This document shows positions 44,307 to 53,471 of a DNA stretch of 64,000 bases, piece by piece; position 1 is the first letter of the stretch, and every line of letters starts with the position of its first letter. This DNA comes from JAXGZG01 sp050952065. GTDB taxonomy: Bacteria; Bacillota; Sulfobacillia; Fermentithermobacillales; Fermentithermobacillaceae. Below the pieces are notes generated by a model. It worked only from the letters and a program-made list of their open reading frames with translations, was not told the DNA's origin and made no database searches. The translations under genes and the position numbers were made by a program. The DNA is taken from positions 62,001 to 126,000 of the forward strand of contig JBMNKF010000008.1 of the NCBI GenBank assembly GCA_050952065.1, given 5' to 3'.

Positions 44307-45653
44307 GTGGTCAACATAAAGCGTGGTTATGGAGGAGTAAGAGTTCCCGATAAGAAGGAGTTTTCTTCTGGGGCCGAGATCGAGGCCGCGGGCACTCCCA
44401 AGGAGCTTTGCCTCTTCCTTTCGCAACATACCGGCGCACCTGCGAACGCTGTAGTCAAAGCGGGCGACTTGGTAAAGAAAGGGCAGATGATTGCGGAGGC
44501 CAAAGGTGCGGTCAGCGCCTCGATTCACGCGCCTACTTCCGGTAAGGTCAAGGCCGTGGAACCAAAGTACCAACCGGTGCTGGGGCGTCTCGTGGATGCC
44601 ATAGTAATAGAGCCTGACGGAAAAGACGAGGTGCACGAAGGAGTTGTGCCGAGGGCGTCGTCGGTGGACGACATATCTAAAGAAGATCTGATCAAACTAG
44701 CGCGAGAAGCCGGTCTAGTGGGGTTAGGAGGAGCCGCTTTTCCTGTCGCCGTTAAACTCACGCCGCCGCCGGACAAGAAGATAGACACTTACCTCTTGAA
44801 CGGAATTGAGTGTGAGCCTTACCTTACCGCCGACGAGCGGCTAATGGCGGAAGAGCCCAATGAGGTGGTATTCGGTTTTAGGGCTCTCATGAAAGGTGCG
44901 GGGGTAGGTCGTGGCATAGTGTGCATCGAGGACAACAAACCCGAGGCCATATCGGCCATGAGAGAGGCCATTCGGCCGTTTAGCGAGCTCACACTTGCCG
45001 TAGTACCCGCTATGTACCCGAGAGGCGGAGAGAAGCAGCTCATTCAAGTTGTTCTGGGAAGGGAAGTTCCGCCTCCCCCCGGGCTTCCTCTTGATGTTGG
45101 AGTCATAGTATCCAACGTCGGCACCGCCCGGGCATTGGCATCGGCTGTCCTGACCGGTATGCCTCTCATTGAGAGAATCGTGACTGTAACGGGAGAAGGA
45201 ATTCAGAAGCCTTCAAACTTCAGAGCCCTAATTGGGACTCCCGTTTCGGACCTTGTGGAGAGAGCCGGAGGGTTTAAGGGAACGGCCGGTAAGGTCATAA
45301 TGGGTGGTCCCATGATGGGTACTTCTCTTAAAGATCTCGATTCTTGGATCATAAAGGGCACTTCGGGAATAGTGGTATTGAGTACGGACCAAGTGCAAGA
45401 TGAACCGGTTCAACCCTGCCTTCGTTGCGGTAAATGCGTTGAGGTTTGCCCCATGAATCTGATGCCCGTTTGGATGGCTGTGTCAGCCGAGCACGGGTAC
45501 TTGGATGATGCCGAAAAGTATAGGGTGATGGACTGCTGCGAATGCGGAGCGTGTACCTACGAGTGTCCCTCGAAGAGGCCGTTGGTCCAGAATATCAAAC
45601 TGGCCAAAGCAAGGATCGCGGCTAGAAGAAGAGCTCAGGCTTCCCGGCAGTGA
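44307..45653 (+). CDS. rnfC: Rnf complex subunit C
   Basis: About 448 aa peripheral subunit of the ion-translocating ferredoxin:NAD+ oxidoreductase; it binds NADH/FMN and carries two 4Fe-4S clusters. The N-terminal barrel-sandwich (HAPTSGKVKAVEP), the NADH/FMN-binding centre (LNGIECEPYLTADER, MYPRGGEKQLIQ) and the C-terminal cluster motifs CLRCGKCVEVCP and CCECGACTYECP are all present. GTG at 44307 is 6 nt from AGGTGG. First gene of rnfC-D-E-A-B-apbE. Confidence 0.93.
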   Translation: MVNIKRGYGGVRVPDKKEFSSGAEIEAAGTPKELCLFLSQHTGAPANAVVKAGDLVKKGQMIAEAKGAVSASIHAPTSGKVKAVEPKYQPVLGRLVDAIVIEPDGKDEVHEGVVPRASSVDDISKEDLIKLAREAGLVGLGGAAFPVAVKLTPPPDKKIDTYLLNGIECEPYLTADERLMAEEPNEVVFGFRALMKGAGVGRGIVCIEDNKPEAISAMREAIRPFSELTLAVVPAMYPRGGEKQLIQVVLGREVPPPPGLPLDVGVIVSNVGTARALASAVLTGMPLIERIVTVTGEGIQKPSNFRALIGTPVSDLVERAGGFKGTAGKVIMGGPMMGTSLKDLDSWIIKGTSGIVVLSTDQVQDEPVQPCLRCGKCVEVCPMNLMPVWMAVSAEHGYLDDAEKYRVMDCCECGACTYECPSKRPLVQNIKLAKARIAARRRAQASRQ

Positions 45654-45682
45654 GTATTGGGCAAGGACGGAGGATAGTTGTT

Positions 45683-46666
45683 ATGGAAGGAAAATTCGTA
45701 ATCACGCCGTCTCCGCACTTGAAGAGTCCCAGGACTGTAAGAGGGATAATGAGGGATGTAGTCATTTCTCTTCTGCCGGCTTCTGTGGCGGCGGTAGTAC
45801 TTTTCGGTGTTAGGGCTCTGCTGCTCATGGTCGTATCTGTTGTGTCTGCGGTCTTGGCCGAGGCTTTGTACGAGAAGGCAGTGGGGCGAGATGTTACTGT
45901 GAGCGATTACTCGGCTGCCATCACCGGGTTACTATTGGCTATGACACTGCCTCCGGGTGTACCGCTGCATATTCCGGTTGTGGGTTCGGTTTTCGCCATC
46001 GTCGTGGTCAAGCAGCTTTTCGGCGGCCTGGGGAACAATTTCGTGAACCCGGCGTTGGCCGGGAGGGCGTTTGTGATGGCCGCGTATCCTATGCACATGA
46101 CCCAGGATTGGCTCCAGCCTCTCACCGGGGACGCGGTGTCAGGCGCTACTCCATTGCCGCTTCTAAGGGGTACAGGCGCCGGAGAAATGCCGGGGCTTTT
46201 CGATCTGCTGATAGGCAAGAGGTCCGGTTCACTGGGGGAGACCTGTATTCTGGCGCTGGTTATCGGAGGACTATATCTGGTATGGCGAAACGTTATCGAT
46301 TTTAGAACTCCTCTCGGGTTCCTAGGTACGATCTTCGTGGGCACTCTCGTGTTTGGTAAGCCCGGCGAGGTTTTCAGGGGGGACGGATTGGCTGCCATCC
46401 TTCTTGGGGGTGCGGTGTTGGGTGCGTTCTTTATGGCTACCGATTACGTAACTTCGCCGGTCACTCCAAAGGGTAGACTGTACATGGGAATCGGTGCCGG
46501 CTTCATAACTTTGATTATACGGCTTTGGGGCGGTTACCCTGAGGGAGTAACCTATGGGATCCTGTTCTTGAACTTGATGACCCCACTCATTGATAGGTTC
46601 GTAGTGCCCAGGTACTACGGTTATGCCCACGATATGGCCGCAAAGCGCAACGCGGTGGGGAGGTGA
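45683..46666 (+). CDS. rnfD: Rnf complex subunit D
   Basis: About 327 aa membrane subunit with around nine helices. It carries the ApbE-type flavinylation motif SGATPLP (about residue 154), whose Thr takes FMN through a phosphoester bond. ATG at 45683 has GGAGG 9 nt upstream; the earlier GTG overlapping rnfC has no ribosome binding site. The next gene is rnfE, only 7 bases away, where rnfG would usually stand. Confidence 0.92.
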   Translation: MEGKFVITPSPHLKSPRTVRGIMRDVVISLLPASVAAVVLFGVRALLLMVVSVVSAVLAEALYEKAVGRDVTVSDYSAAITGLLLAMTLPPGVPLHIPVVGSVFAIVVVKQLFGGLGNNFVNPALAGRAFVMAAYPMHMTQDWLQPLTGDAVSGATPLPLLRGTGAGEMPGLFDLLIGKRSGSLGETCILALVIGGLYLVWRNVIDFRTPLGFLGTIFVGTLVFGKPGEVFRGDGLAAILLGGAVLGAFFMATDYVTSPVTPKGRLYMGIGAGFITLIIRLWGGYPEGVTYGILFLNLMTPLIDRFVVPRYYGYAHDMAAKRNAVGR

Positions 46667-46673
46667 GCTCACA

Positions 46674-47303
46674 GTGAACAAGAGATCACTAATCAGTGAG
46701 TTTACTAAAGGATTCGTGGAAGTTAATCCAACCTTTAGGTTGGTTATCGGAATGTGTCCCACGCTGGCTGTGACCACATCGATAGCCAACGGTTTTTGGA
46801 TGGGCATCGCGGCTACTTTCGTCCTGGTGTTCTCCAATGTGTTTGTGTCTCTTTTGAGGAAAGTGATCCCTGATCAGATTCGGATTCCGATTTTTGTCAT
46901 ACTCATAGCTACGCCTGTAGTTATTGTTGAGCTTGTAATGAAAGCATATCTCCCGGCGATGTATGAGATATTGGGTATCTTTGTACCTCTGATCGTAGTG
47001 AACTGTATCATCATCGCAAGGGCTGAGGCGTTTGCCTACGGAGAATCAGTCCCTAGGTCGCTCATGGACGGGCTTGGGATCGGCCTTGGATTCGCAGTGA
47101 ACCTTATGGTGATAGGCGCTATCAGGGAGTTTCTCGGGACAGGACAGATATCTCTGGGTTCGGCTGTGTTTCCCAGCGTTCCCTTGTTCGAGCCTTTGGT
47201 TGTGATGCTAACCCCTCCAGGTGGGTTCATGACTCTGGGATTGCTTATGGCAATTCTCAATATCGTTGTACAGCGCTCTGAAGCGAAGAAGCGTGCGGTG
47301 TAG
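46674..47303 (+). CDS. rnfE: Rnf complex subunit E
   Basis: 209 aa, six predicted membrane helices. FVEVNPTFRLVIGMCPTLAVT at the N-terminus and PLIVVNCIIIARAEAFA carry the RnfE/NqrD membrane cysteines thought to hold an iron-sulfur centre with RnfA. GTG at 46674 behind GGGGAGG. Confidence 0.93.
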   Translation: MNKRSLISEFTKGFVEVNPTFRLVIGMCPTLAVTTSIANGFWMGIAATFVLVFSNVFVSLLRKVIPDQIRIPIFVILIATPVVIVELVMKAYLPAMYEILGIFVPLIVVNCIIIARAEAFAYGESVPRSLMDGLGIGLGFAVNLMVIGAIREFLGTGQISLGSAVFPSVPLFEPLVVMLTPPGGFMTLGLLMAILNIVVQRSEAKKRAV

Positions 47304-47327
47304 GTCACTTAGAATGGAGGGATGGCC

Positions 47328-47915
47328 GTGGAACTGATTGCTATCTTGTTAGGGGGCGTACTCGTCTCCAACCTTGTGTTCATGCAGTATCTCGGGCTCT
47401 GTCCGTTCGTAGGGTTGTCGGAGCAGATGGACACGGCCCTGGGTATGTCAGGGGCTGTGGTATTCGTTATGACCTTCGCTTCGGCGGTGGCTTCGGCTTT
47501 TGAGCATTTCATATTGGTGCCCCTTGACCTCCAGTACATGAGGACCATTGCCTACATCCTGGTGATAGCGGGCTTTGTGCAGCTTGTAGAGATCTTCCTA
47601 AAGAAAGTTGCCCCGTCTCTTTACAAGGCCTTGGGTATTTACTTACCTCTCATCACCACGAACTGCGCGGTTCTGGGCGTCGCCATCATTAACGCGGGCA
47701 AGACCTACGGGGTACTTATGAGCGCTTTCAACGGTTTAGCAGGTGCTTTAGGCTGGAGTCTGGCTATTGTAATATTCGCAGGGATCCGGGAAAGGTGGAA
47801 GTACATGGAGATACCTAAGGTGCTCAAGGGTTTCCCCTTGGCCTTAGTGTCCACATGTCTTATGTCCTTGGCGTTCCTTGGTTTCCAGGGCTTGTTCCAG
47901 AGCCTGTTCAAGTAG
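47328..47915 (+). CDS. rnfA: Rnf complex subunit A
   Basis: 195 aa, six helices, pseudo-symmetric to RnfE. VLVSNLVFMQYLGLCPFVG and PLITTNCAVLGVAI hold the paired membrane cysteines. GGAGG touches ATG at 47322, which is too close for initiation, so GTG at 47328 is the better start. Confidence 0.93.
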   Translation: MELIAILLGGVLVSNLVFMQYLGLCPFVGLSEQMDTALGMSGAVVFVMTFASAVASAFEHFILVPLDLQYMRTIAYILVIAGFVQLVEIFLKKVAPSLYKALGIYLPLITTNCAVLGVAIINAGKTYGVLMSAFNGLAGALGWSLAIVIFAGIRERWKYMEIPKVLKGFPLALVSTCLMSLAFLGFQGLFQSLFK

Positions 47916-47932
47916 ACTAGAGGTGATCTTGA

Positions 47933-48730
47933 ATGGTCGAAGCCACGTTGTTTCTTGGCGGTGCGGGATTGGTAATGGGCGTGCTGTTGGGCGTGGCCGC
48001 CAAGAAGTTTAGGGTTGAAGAGGACCCAAGAATAGAGGCAGTTCTCGCGTGTCTGCCGGGAGCCAACTGCGGGGCGTGCGGATTTCCGGGCTGCTCGGGC
48101 CTTGCCATGGCGATCTGCGAGGGTAAGGCACCGGTCAACGCGTGTTCGGTCGGAGGGAATGCAGTGGCAGAGCGCATATCGGAGATTCTGGGTACGACAG
48201 CCGAGGCCTTGGAGCCACAGGTAGCAGTAGTCCATTGCCAGGGAGCTTCAGAAGAAGTGGCAGCGTACAGAGGGATAAGAGACTGCGAGGCTTTGAACAT
48301 GCTGGGTGGCAGCAAGTTGTGCCCCTACGGATGCCTTAGCTTGGGGTCTTGCGTGAGTGCGTGTCCTTTCGGGGCTATGAGCATGGGTGACAACGGTTTG
48401 CCTGTGGTCGATGTGACGAAATGTACCGGTTGCGGCATATGTGTTAAGACGTGCCCTCGGGGTGTAATAGACCTTGCCCCCTTCAATCAAGAGGTAGACG
48501 TGCGTTGTCATTCTCACGACAGAGGGGCAACCGTGCGGAAGTACTGCAAGGCCGGGTGCATCGGCTGCGCCCTTTGCGTGAAGTCTTGCCCGGAGAAATG
48601 CAGATTCATGGAAGGGGGTACATTGGCCAAGATCGACTATGCGGCCTGTAAGAACTGCGGCGTCTGTGTGGCGAAGTGTCCGGTCAAGGCCATATCGAGG
48701 ATGAGCAGAAAGGTCGACGCGGCTTTGTAG
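47933..48730 (+). CDS. rnfB: Rnf complex subunit B (polyferredoxin)
   Basis: 265 aa. One N-terminal helix, a first cluster motif NCGACGFPGC (about residues 44-53), then ferredoxin-type C-x2-C-x2-C-x3-C repeats (CTGCGICVKTCP, CIGCALCVKSCP, CKNCGVCVAKCP). It accepts electrons from reduced ferredoxin at the cytoplasmic face. ATG behind AGAGGTG. A hairpin separates it from apbE. Confidence 0.94.
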   Translation: MVEATLFLGGAGLVMGVLLGVAAKKFRVEEDPRIEAVLACLPGANCGACGFPGCSGLAMAICEGKAPVNACSVGGNAVAERISEILGTTAEALEPQVAVVHCQGASEEVAAYRGIRDCEALNMLGGSKLCPYGCLSLGSCVSACPFGAMSMGDNGLPVVDVTKCTGCGICVKTCPRGVIDLAPFNQEVDVRCHSHDRGATVRKYCKAGCIGCALCVKSCPEKCRFMEGGTLAKIDYAACKNCGVCVAKCPVKAISRMSRKVDAAL

Positions 48731-48761
48731 GAGGAGTCTAGGTCTGGGGCACGAGACTACG

Positions 48762-48789
48762 TCCGCCGGATGCGTTTTGCTCCGGCGGA
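48762..48789 (+). other. intercistronic hairpin between rnfB and apbE
   Basis: Perfect 9-bp stem TCCGCCGGA (48762-48770) / TCCGGCGGA (48781-48789) with a 10-base loop and no following T run. It is therefore not a standard terminator and could instead protect the rnf mRNA 3' end or lower apbE expression. Confidence 0.45.
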
Positions 48790-48815
48790 TACGCTGTGTT
48801 CGGGGGGGTGGCGAA

Positions 48816-49862
48816 ATGGAGGCCTCCGACGGGGGCAGGTGGGCTGTTAACAGAAGCCGCCGGCGAATCCCGGCCCTGAGTGTTGTTCTCCTAGGGCTTC
48901 TGGCTCTGTCAGTCCTGGGTTACACGTTCTTATCGCGCCTTCGCCCTGTTGAGAAAGTGGCCTACGGCATAATGGACACTGATGTCTCCATCAAAGCATA
49001 CGGCCGCAACGCGTCTTCGGCCATTGAGGCGGCCATCGGAGAGATGAGGAGACTTGACGGCCTTTTTAGCGCGTATGATCCCAACTCCGAGGTGTTTGCC
49101 ATCAATATTAACGCGGGACAAAAGCCCGTCAAGGTTTCTCACGATACCCTTTACGTTGTGGAGAAGGCACTTGATTTTGCCAGCATCACCCAGGGAGCCT
49201 TCGATCCTACTGTGTTGCCGGTCATGTCATTATGGGGTTTCGGACAAGAAACCATGAGGGTACCTAGCCCCCAAGAGATATCGCAAGCGTTGAGTCTGGT
49301 GGACTACACCAAGGTGCAAGTGGATCGCGAAAATAGTACGGTATACATCACTGAAAAGGGCATGGCCATAGATCTTGGAGGAATTGCCAAGGGCTACGCT
49401 GTGGACAAGATGGCAGAAGTCATGGTCAGCGCAGGTGTGAATTCGTTTCTCATAAACGCAGGCGGCAACGTGTATGCCGGGGGCCGGAAACCAGACAGGA
49501 GTAACTGGAGAGTCGCAGTGACAGATCCCAGAGATCCTGAGGAGTACCTGGGCATTATTCCGGCCAAAGACATGGCTGTCGTTGGTTCGGGAGATTACCA
49601 GCGATTCTTCACTGATAATGGGGTTCGCTACCATCACATCATAGACCCCAAGACGGGATATCCGGTTACGGGCATTCGTGGAACCGCCGTGTTCCTCCCT
49701 TCGTCAACCGATGCAGACGGGCTTTCAACGTCTCTCTTCATCCTCGGTCCTGAGGCAGGCGCCCTATTATTGTCGAAGTTTGAGGGGGCCGGGGCGATAT
49801 ATGTAATGGAAGACGGAAATATGGTTCTACAAGGTATTGTGGATGAATTCGAGTTCCAATAA
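48816..49862 (+). CDS. apbE: FAD:protein FMN transferase
   Basis: About 348 aa. Attaches FMN covalently to Thr in SGAT-type motifs of RnfD/RnfG-class proteins. N-terminal signal or anchor helix (LSVVLLGLLALSVLGYTFL), then the ApbE domain: DLGGIAKGYAVD, INAGGNVYAGG and HHIIDPKTGYPVTG, which bind FAD and Mg2+. ATG behind GGGGGGTGG. Its place after rnfB fits flavinylation of RnfD, the only motif-bearing Rnf subunit here. Confidence 0.92.
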   Translation: MEASDGGRWAVNRSRRRIPALSVVLLGLLALSVLGYTFLSRLRPVEKVAYGIMDTDVSIKAYGRNASSAIEAAIGEMRRLDGLFSAYDPNSEVFAININAGQKPVKVSHDTLYVVEKALDFASITQGAFDPTVLPVMSLWGFGQETMRVPSPQEISQALSLVDYTKVQVDRENSTVYITEKGMAIDLGGIAKGYAVDKMAEVMVSAGVNSFLINAGGNVYAGGRKPDRSNWRVAVTDPRDPEEYLGIIPAKDMAVVGSGDYQRFFTDNGVRYHHIIDPKTGYPVTGIRGTAVFLPSSTDADGLSTSLFILGPEAGALLLSKFEGAGAIYVMEDGNMVLQGIVDEFEFQ

Positions 49863-49942
49863 TATTGCAGTTAGGACGCTTTGTTACACAAAAGACGATG
49901 GATAATGAAAGCGGATATTGGTATAATGTGGGAGGACGTCCT

Positions 49943-50188
49943 ATGAGAAGGCAAACCCGGACTTGGTTACTGATCATCGCTCTGTCTGCGGGGGCTATAG
50001 TAGGGAGCGTTGTGGGCGAAGCACTGTCGGGAGTAGCCCCTATTCTTTCTCAAGGCTTCACCGTCGGAGTGCAGCCGCCGTTTGTGCTGGACCTCAACGT
50101 AGTAACGTTTTCCCTGGGGTTTACCCTACACCTGAACCTGGCGGGCGCAATCGTGGTTTTGCTTCTGATCCTCCTTCTCGGACGGTGA
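49943..50188 (+). CDS. DUF4321 membrane protein
   Basis: 81 aa, two hydrophobic helices (TWLLIIALSAGAIVGSVVG and LAGAIVVLLLILLLG). DUF4321 proteins of this size stand just before maf in many Clostridia, and their role is unknown. ATG behind GGGAGGA. It begins the maf-radC-mre-min run. Confidence 0.75.
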   Translation: MRRQTRTWLLIIALSAGAIVGSVVGEALSGVAPILSQGFTVGVQPPFVLDLNVVTFSLGFTLHLNLAGAIVVLLLILLLGR

Positions 50189-50195
50189 GGCTCTA

Positions 50196-50777
50196 TTGAG
50201 GCTCATTTTGGCTTCTGAATCAGAGAGGCGAAGGGATCTTCTTCTGGCGGCGGGTTTGGTTCCCGAAGTTGTTCCGTCCAGCGTAGACGAGACTTTCGAC
50301 GGTGACTGGCGCGATCCTGCCGATATGGTCGTGGCTCTTGCTCGACGCAAGGTAAAGGCCGTCTCTTTGAATTACCCGGAAGACTATGTCTTAGGCGCTG
50401 ATACCGTAGTTAGTATCAGCGGTGAAATACTGGGAAAGCCCAGAGATACTCAAGAGGCTCGGGAGATGTTGAGTCTCCTCCAAGGAAAGACACATCAGGT
50501 CTACACAGGTGTTGCGCTGTACGATCCCAGGACCAAGAAGACGATTGCCGATTGGGATTGCACGTCGGTGACTTTTCGCCCTATGAACGATTATGAAATC
50601 GCGTGGTATGTCTCAACCAGAGAGCCTATGGACAAGGCAGGGGCTTACGCCCTGCAGGGAATAGGGGCCTTCTTTGTCCAGAAGATAGACGGAGACTACT
50701 CCAGCGTTATCGGTCTTCCGCTTCCCAAAGTGTACGAGCTTTTTAGGGATGCGGACGTAAACATAGGTGATTTCTGA
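50196..50777 (+). CDS. maf: Maf-family nucleotide pyrophosphatase
   Basis: 193 aa. Hydrolyses non-canonical or dTTP/UTP-type nucleotides. LILASESERRRDLLLAAG (usually LASxSPRR), YVLGADTVV, GKPRD and the C-terminal SSVIGLPLPKVYELF are diagnostic. TTG start with GGTGAGG upstream. Confidence 0.92.
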   Translation: MRLILASESERRRDLLLAAGLVPEVVPSSVDETFDGDWRDPADMVVALARRKVKAVSLNYPEDYVLGADTVVSISGEILGKPRDTQEAREMLSLLQGKTHQVYTGVALYDPRTKKTIADWDCTSVTFRPMNDYEIAWYVSTREPMDKAGAYALQGIGAFFVQKIDGDYSSVIGLPLPKVYELFRDADVNIGDF

Positions 50778-50843
50778 TGTTGACGTATTCCGATCTACGG
50801 GTGCGGTAGCTGCGAAGGGCGCCCATAGAAGGAGGAGTCAAAC

Positions 50844-51560
50844 ATATCTTCAGAACGGTTGACCATTAGGGACTGGCCGCGAGAGGACAGGCCCAGAGAG
50901 AGGATGGCCCGTCTTGGGCCAAGAGTGCTGTCTGACGCAGAAGTAGTTGCCATATTGTTGGGTACAGGGCGGTCCGGAGAGTCGGCGCTGCAGCTGGCCC
51001 AAAGGATAGTGTCTCTTAGCGAGAGTATGTTCGGGACGAGTCTTGGATTCTTGACTAACGCGTGTGATGAGGAAATCCGGGTCGTATCAGGAATAGGCCC
51101 CGCCAAGGTGGCACGATTGAGGGCTGCCGCTGAGATCGCTAGAAGGCTTCGGCATGCCCAAGAGACAGGAGGCAAACCCGTCACTGTCAGGCAGGGCAAA
51201 GAAGTGTACGAGTATGTGCGCTCTAACGTAGAAGGATTGGACAGGGAACACTTTTGGATACTGACTCTAAACGCTAGGCATCAGATCACCGGCATGGAGT
51301 TGATTTCCATTGGAAGCCTCGATGCTTCCATAGTGCATCCCCGAGAAATCTTCAGGAACTGCATTAAGAAGAGCGCTAAGGCCATTATCTTGGTGCACAA
51401 TCATCCTAGTGGTGATCCGACCCCTAGCGATGACGACATGGATGTAACGAGAAGGTTGGTTGAAGCAGGACACCTCCTGGGGATTCATGTCTTGGACCAT
51501 GTTGTAGTATCGGCGAGGTCATACATCAGTATCAGAGAGTTGTCTCCGGGTTTGTTCTGA
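50844..51560 (+). CDS. radC: RadC/JAB-domain protein
   Basis: About 238 aa. Helix-hairpin-helix region (DAEVVAILLGTG, GIGPAKVARL), then a JAB/MPN metalloprotease-like domain with HNHPSGDPTPSDDD. The cellular role is unsettled despite the DNA-repair name. The conserved RadC N-terminus (RLTIRDWPREDRPRERM) begins upstream of the first canonical start (TTG 50859). GGAGGAG at 50831-50837 is 6 nt before ATA at 50844, making ATA a candidate start. Confidence 0.9.
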   Translation: MSSERLTIRDWPREDRPRERMARLGPRVLSDAEVVAILLGTGRSGESALQLAQRIVSLSESMFGTSLGFLTNACDEEIRVVSGIGPAKVARLRAAAEIARRLRHAQETGGKPVTVRQGKEVYEYVRSNVEGLDREHFWILTLNARHQITGMELISIGSLDASIVHPREIFRNCIKKSAKAIILVHNHPSGDPTPSDDDMDVTRRLVEAGHLLGIHVLDHVVVSARSYISIRELSPGLF

Positions 51561-51597
51561 TGGGCGCCTATAGGTAGCAAGAAGGAGAGTGGGTACG

Positions 51598-52632
51598 GTG
51601 CAGTGGCTTTATAACTACCTCAGCAAAGATATTGGCATAGACCTGGGGACAGCAAACACGCTGGTTCATGTCAGGGGGAAAGGCGTTGTCCTGATGGAAC
51701 CCTCCGTGGTAGCCATCAACGCCGATTCGAAAGAGGTTCTAGCGGTGGGCACCGAAGCCAAGCAGATGATCGGTCGGACTCCCGGCAACATCATCGCTGT
51801 TAGGCCTATGAAAGACGGGGTCATCGCGGATTTCGATATCACTCAGGCTATGATGAGGTACTTCATCAGAAAAGCCTACAGGCGCCGTATTCTCAAACCT
51901 TTCGTTCTGGTGGCGGTGCCTTCAGGTTGCACCGAAGTGGAAAGACGAGCGGTTATTGATGCCGCCGAATCGGCAGGTGCCAGAGATGCCGAGACGGTTC
52001 CTGAGCCCATGGCAGCTGCCGTAGGTGCCGGATTGCCCGTTAACGAACCCACAGGCAACATGGTTGTGGATATCGGCGGCGGGACGTGTGAAGTTGCGGT
52101 CATATCCTTGGAGGGTATCGTGACTTCGAGTTCCATCAGGGTTGGCGGGGATGAGCTGGACGATGCGGTAGTGAGCTATGTAAAGAGAGCCTATAACCTT
52201 CTTATCGGCGAGCGTACGGCCGAGGAAGTCAAGGTGACCATAGGCTCGGCTTTTGAACTTGATGAGGAGAAGAGCGCCGAGATAAGAGGGCGCGATCTGG
52301 TAACGGGGCTTCCCAGAACAATAACCATAGATTCGCGCGAAATCCGAAAAGCCTTGTCGGAACCGGTTGGCGCCATTATCGATGCAATAAAAGGTACTCT
52401 GGAGCGCACGCCTCCTGAGCTTGCGGCCGACATCATGGATCGCGGCATAGTCATGACGGGCGGAGGCTCATGCCTTAGAGGATTGGATAAACTGGTCTCT
52501 CTGGAAACTGGAATGCCTGTACATATAGTAGACGAGCCCATGCGTGCCGTGGCCAAGGGTACAGGGATTATGCTTGAAGATCAAGCTATGCTCAGGAAAG
52601 TACTGGCTTCTTCCAGGCGAGCCAGACAATAA
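51598..52632 (+). CDS. mreB: rod shape-determining protein
   Basis: 344 aa actin-like ATPase that organises lateral wall synthesis at the membrane. DIGIDLGTANTLV (phosphate 1), VVDIGGGTCEVAV (phosphate 2) and GGGSCLRGLDKL (adenosine) motifs. GTG at 51598 is 10 nt after AAGGAG; GTG at 51589 is too close. Confidence 0.95.
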   Translation: MQWLYNYLSKDIGIDLGTANTLVHVRGKGVVLMEPSVVAINADSKEVLAVGTEAKQMIGRTPGNIIAVRPMKDGVIADFDITQAMMRYFIRKAYRRRILKPFVLVAVPSGCTEVERRAVIDAAESAGARDAETVPEPMAAAVGAGLPVNEPTGNMVVDIGGGTCEVAVISLEGIVTSSSIRVGGDELDDAVVSYVKRAYNLLIGERTAEEVKVTIGSAFELDEEKSAEIRGRDLVTGLPRTITIDSREIRKALSEPVGAIIDAIKGTLERTPPELAADIMDRGIVMTGGGSCLRGLDKLVSLETGMPVHIVDEPMRAVAKGTGIMLEDQAMLRKVLASSRRARQ

Positions 52633-52658
52633 GACTTTGTGGCTAAGGATGGGATAAC

Positions 52659-53471
52659 GTGAGGCGGCAGCTACCCTTCAGGAAGACTATCACTTTGGTG
52701 ATACTGGTAGCCGCCTCCGTTTCTGTACTCAACATTACGGGCAAGACCGCCGACGGGGATTCTTGGTGGACTTCTACGTTTTTTAGGTTGGTCAAGCCCC
52801 TGTACGAAGGTCTTGCTAGAGTTAGGGTAAAGTACGACACGTGGATCGCTATGACTGCCTCCAAGGAGATTCTCATGGAGGAGAATCGACGGTTGTCCCG
52901 TCAGATGGAGACCTTGGAATACCTCCGTGCACTTGTGGCTGATCTACGTCAGGAAAACGCTCGTTTACGAGATCTTCTTGACTTCGCTCAAAACGCGCCC
53001 GCCGAGTATATGGTGGCTGAGATTGTTGGGCGAAATCCAACCAAGTGGTTTTCTACCATCGTCATTTCCCTAGGACAAGAAGACGGAGTTAAAGCTGATT
53101 CGCCTGTAGTGTCAAGCGGTGGGTTAGTGGGCCGTGTTTTGTCCGTGGACCGTCAGTTGTCAACAGTGCTGCTCATCACGGATGCTGAAAGCGGAGTTGG
53201 AGCGATTACTGAAAGTACCAGGGATTGCGGCGTTGTAATGGGTACAGGCGATCCTCAGAGTCTCATAATGCAGTTTTTCTCCAAGGATGCCCAGGTTAGT
53301 CCCGGTGATAGAGTGCTTACTTCTGGCCTCGGCAGCAAGTTTCCAGCGGGTATTCTCATAGGCGAAGTAGTGTCAGTGTACGTTCCTAAACCAGGGCTGA
53401 TCAAAGAGGCTCTAGTCAAACCGGTTTCCGACATGGAGCATCTCGAGGAAGTTATGGTGATGAAATGGTGA
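52659..53471 (+). CDS. mreC: rod shape-determining protein
   Basis: 270 aa. N-terminal membrane helix (ITLVILVAASVSVLNITG), a coiled coil (MEENRRLSRQMETLEYLR) and the MreC beta domains (VVSSGGLVGRVLSVD, GDRVLTSGLGSKFPAGI). It links MreB to the wall synthases. GTG behind AAGGATGGG. It overlaps mreD. Confidence 0.93.
   Translation: MRRQLPFRKTITLVILVAASVSVLNITGKTADGDSWWTSTFFRLVKPLYEGLARVRVKYDTWIAMTASKEILMEENRRLSRQMETLEYLRALVADLRQENARLRDLLDFAQNAPAEYMVAEIVGRNPTKWFSTIVISLGQEDGVKADSPVVSSGGLVGRVLSVDRQLSTVLLITDAESGVGAITESTRDCGVVMGTGDPQSLIMQFFSKDAQVSPGDRVLTSGLGSKFPAGILIGEVVSVYVPKPGLIKEALVKPVSDMEHLEEVMVMKW

Noticed and set aside
49922..49927. TATAAT just before the DUF4321 gene as a promoter -10 box
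   Set aside because: There is no acceptable -35 box 16-18 bases upstream, and the resulting start near 49934 would fall inside the ribosome binding site.
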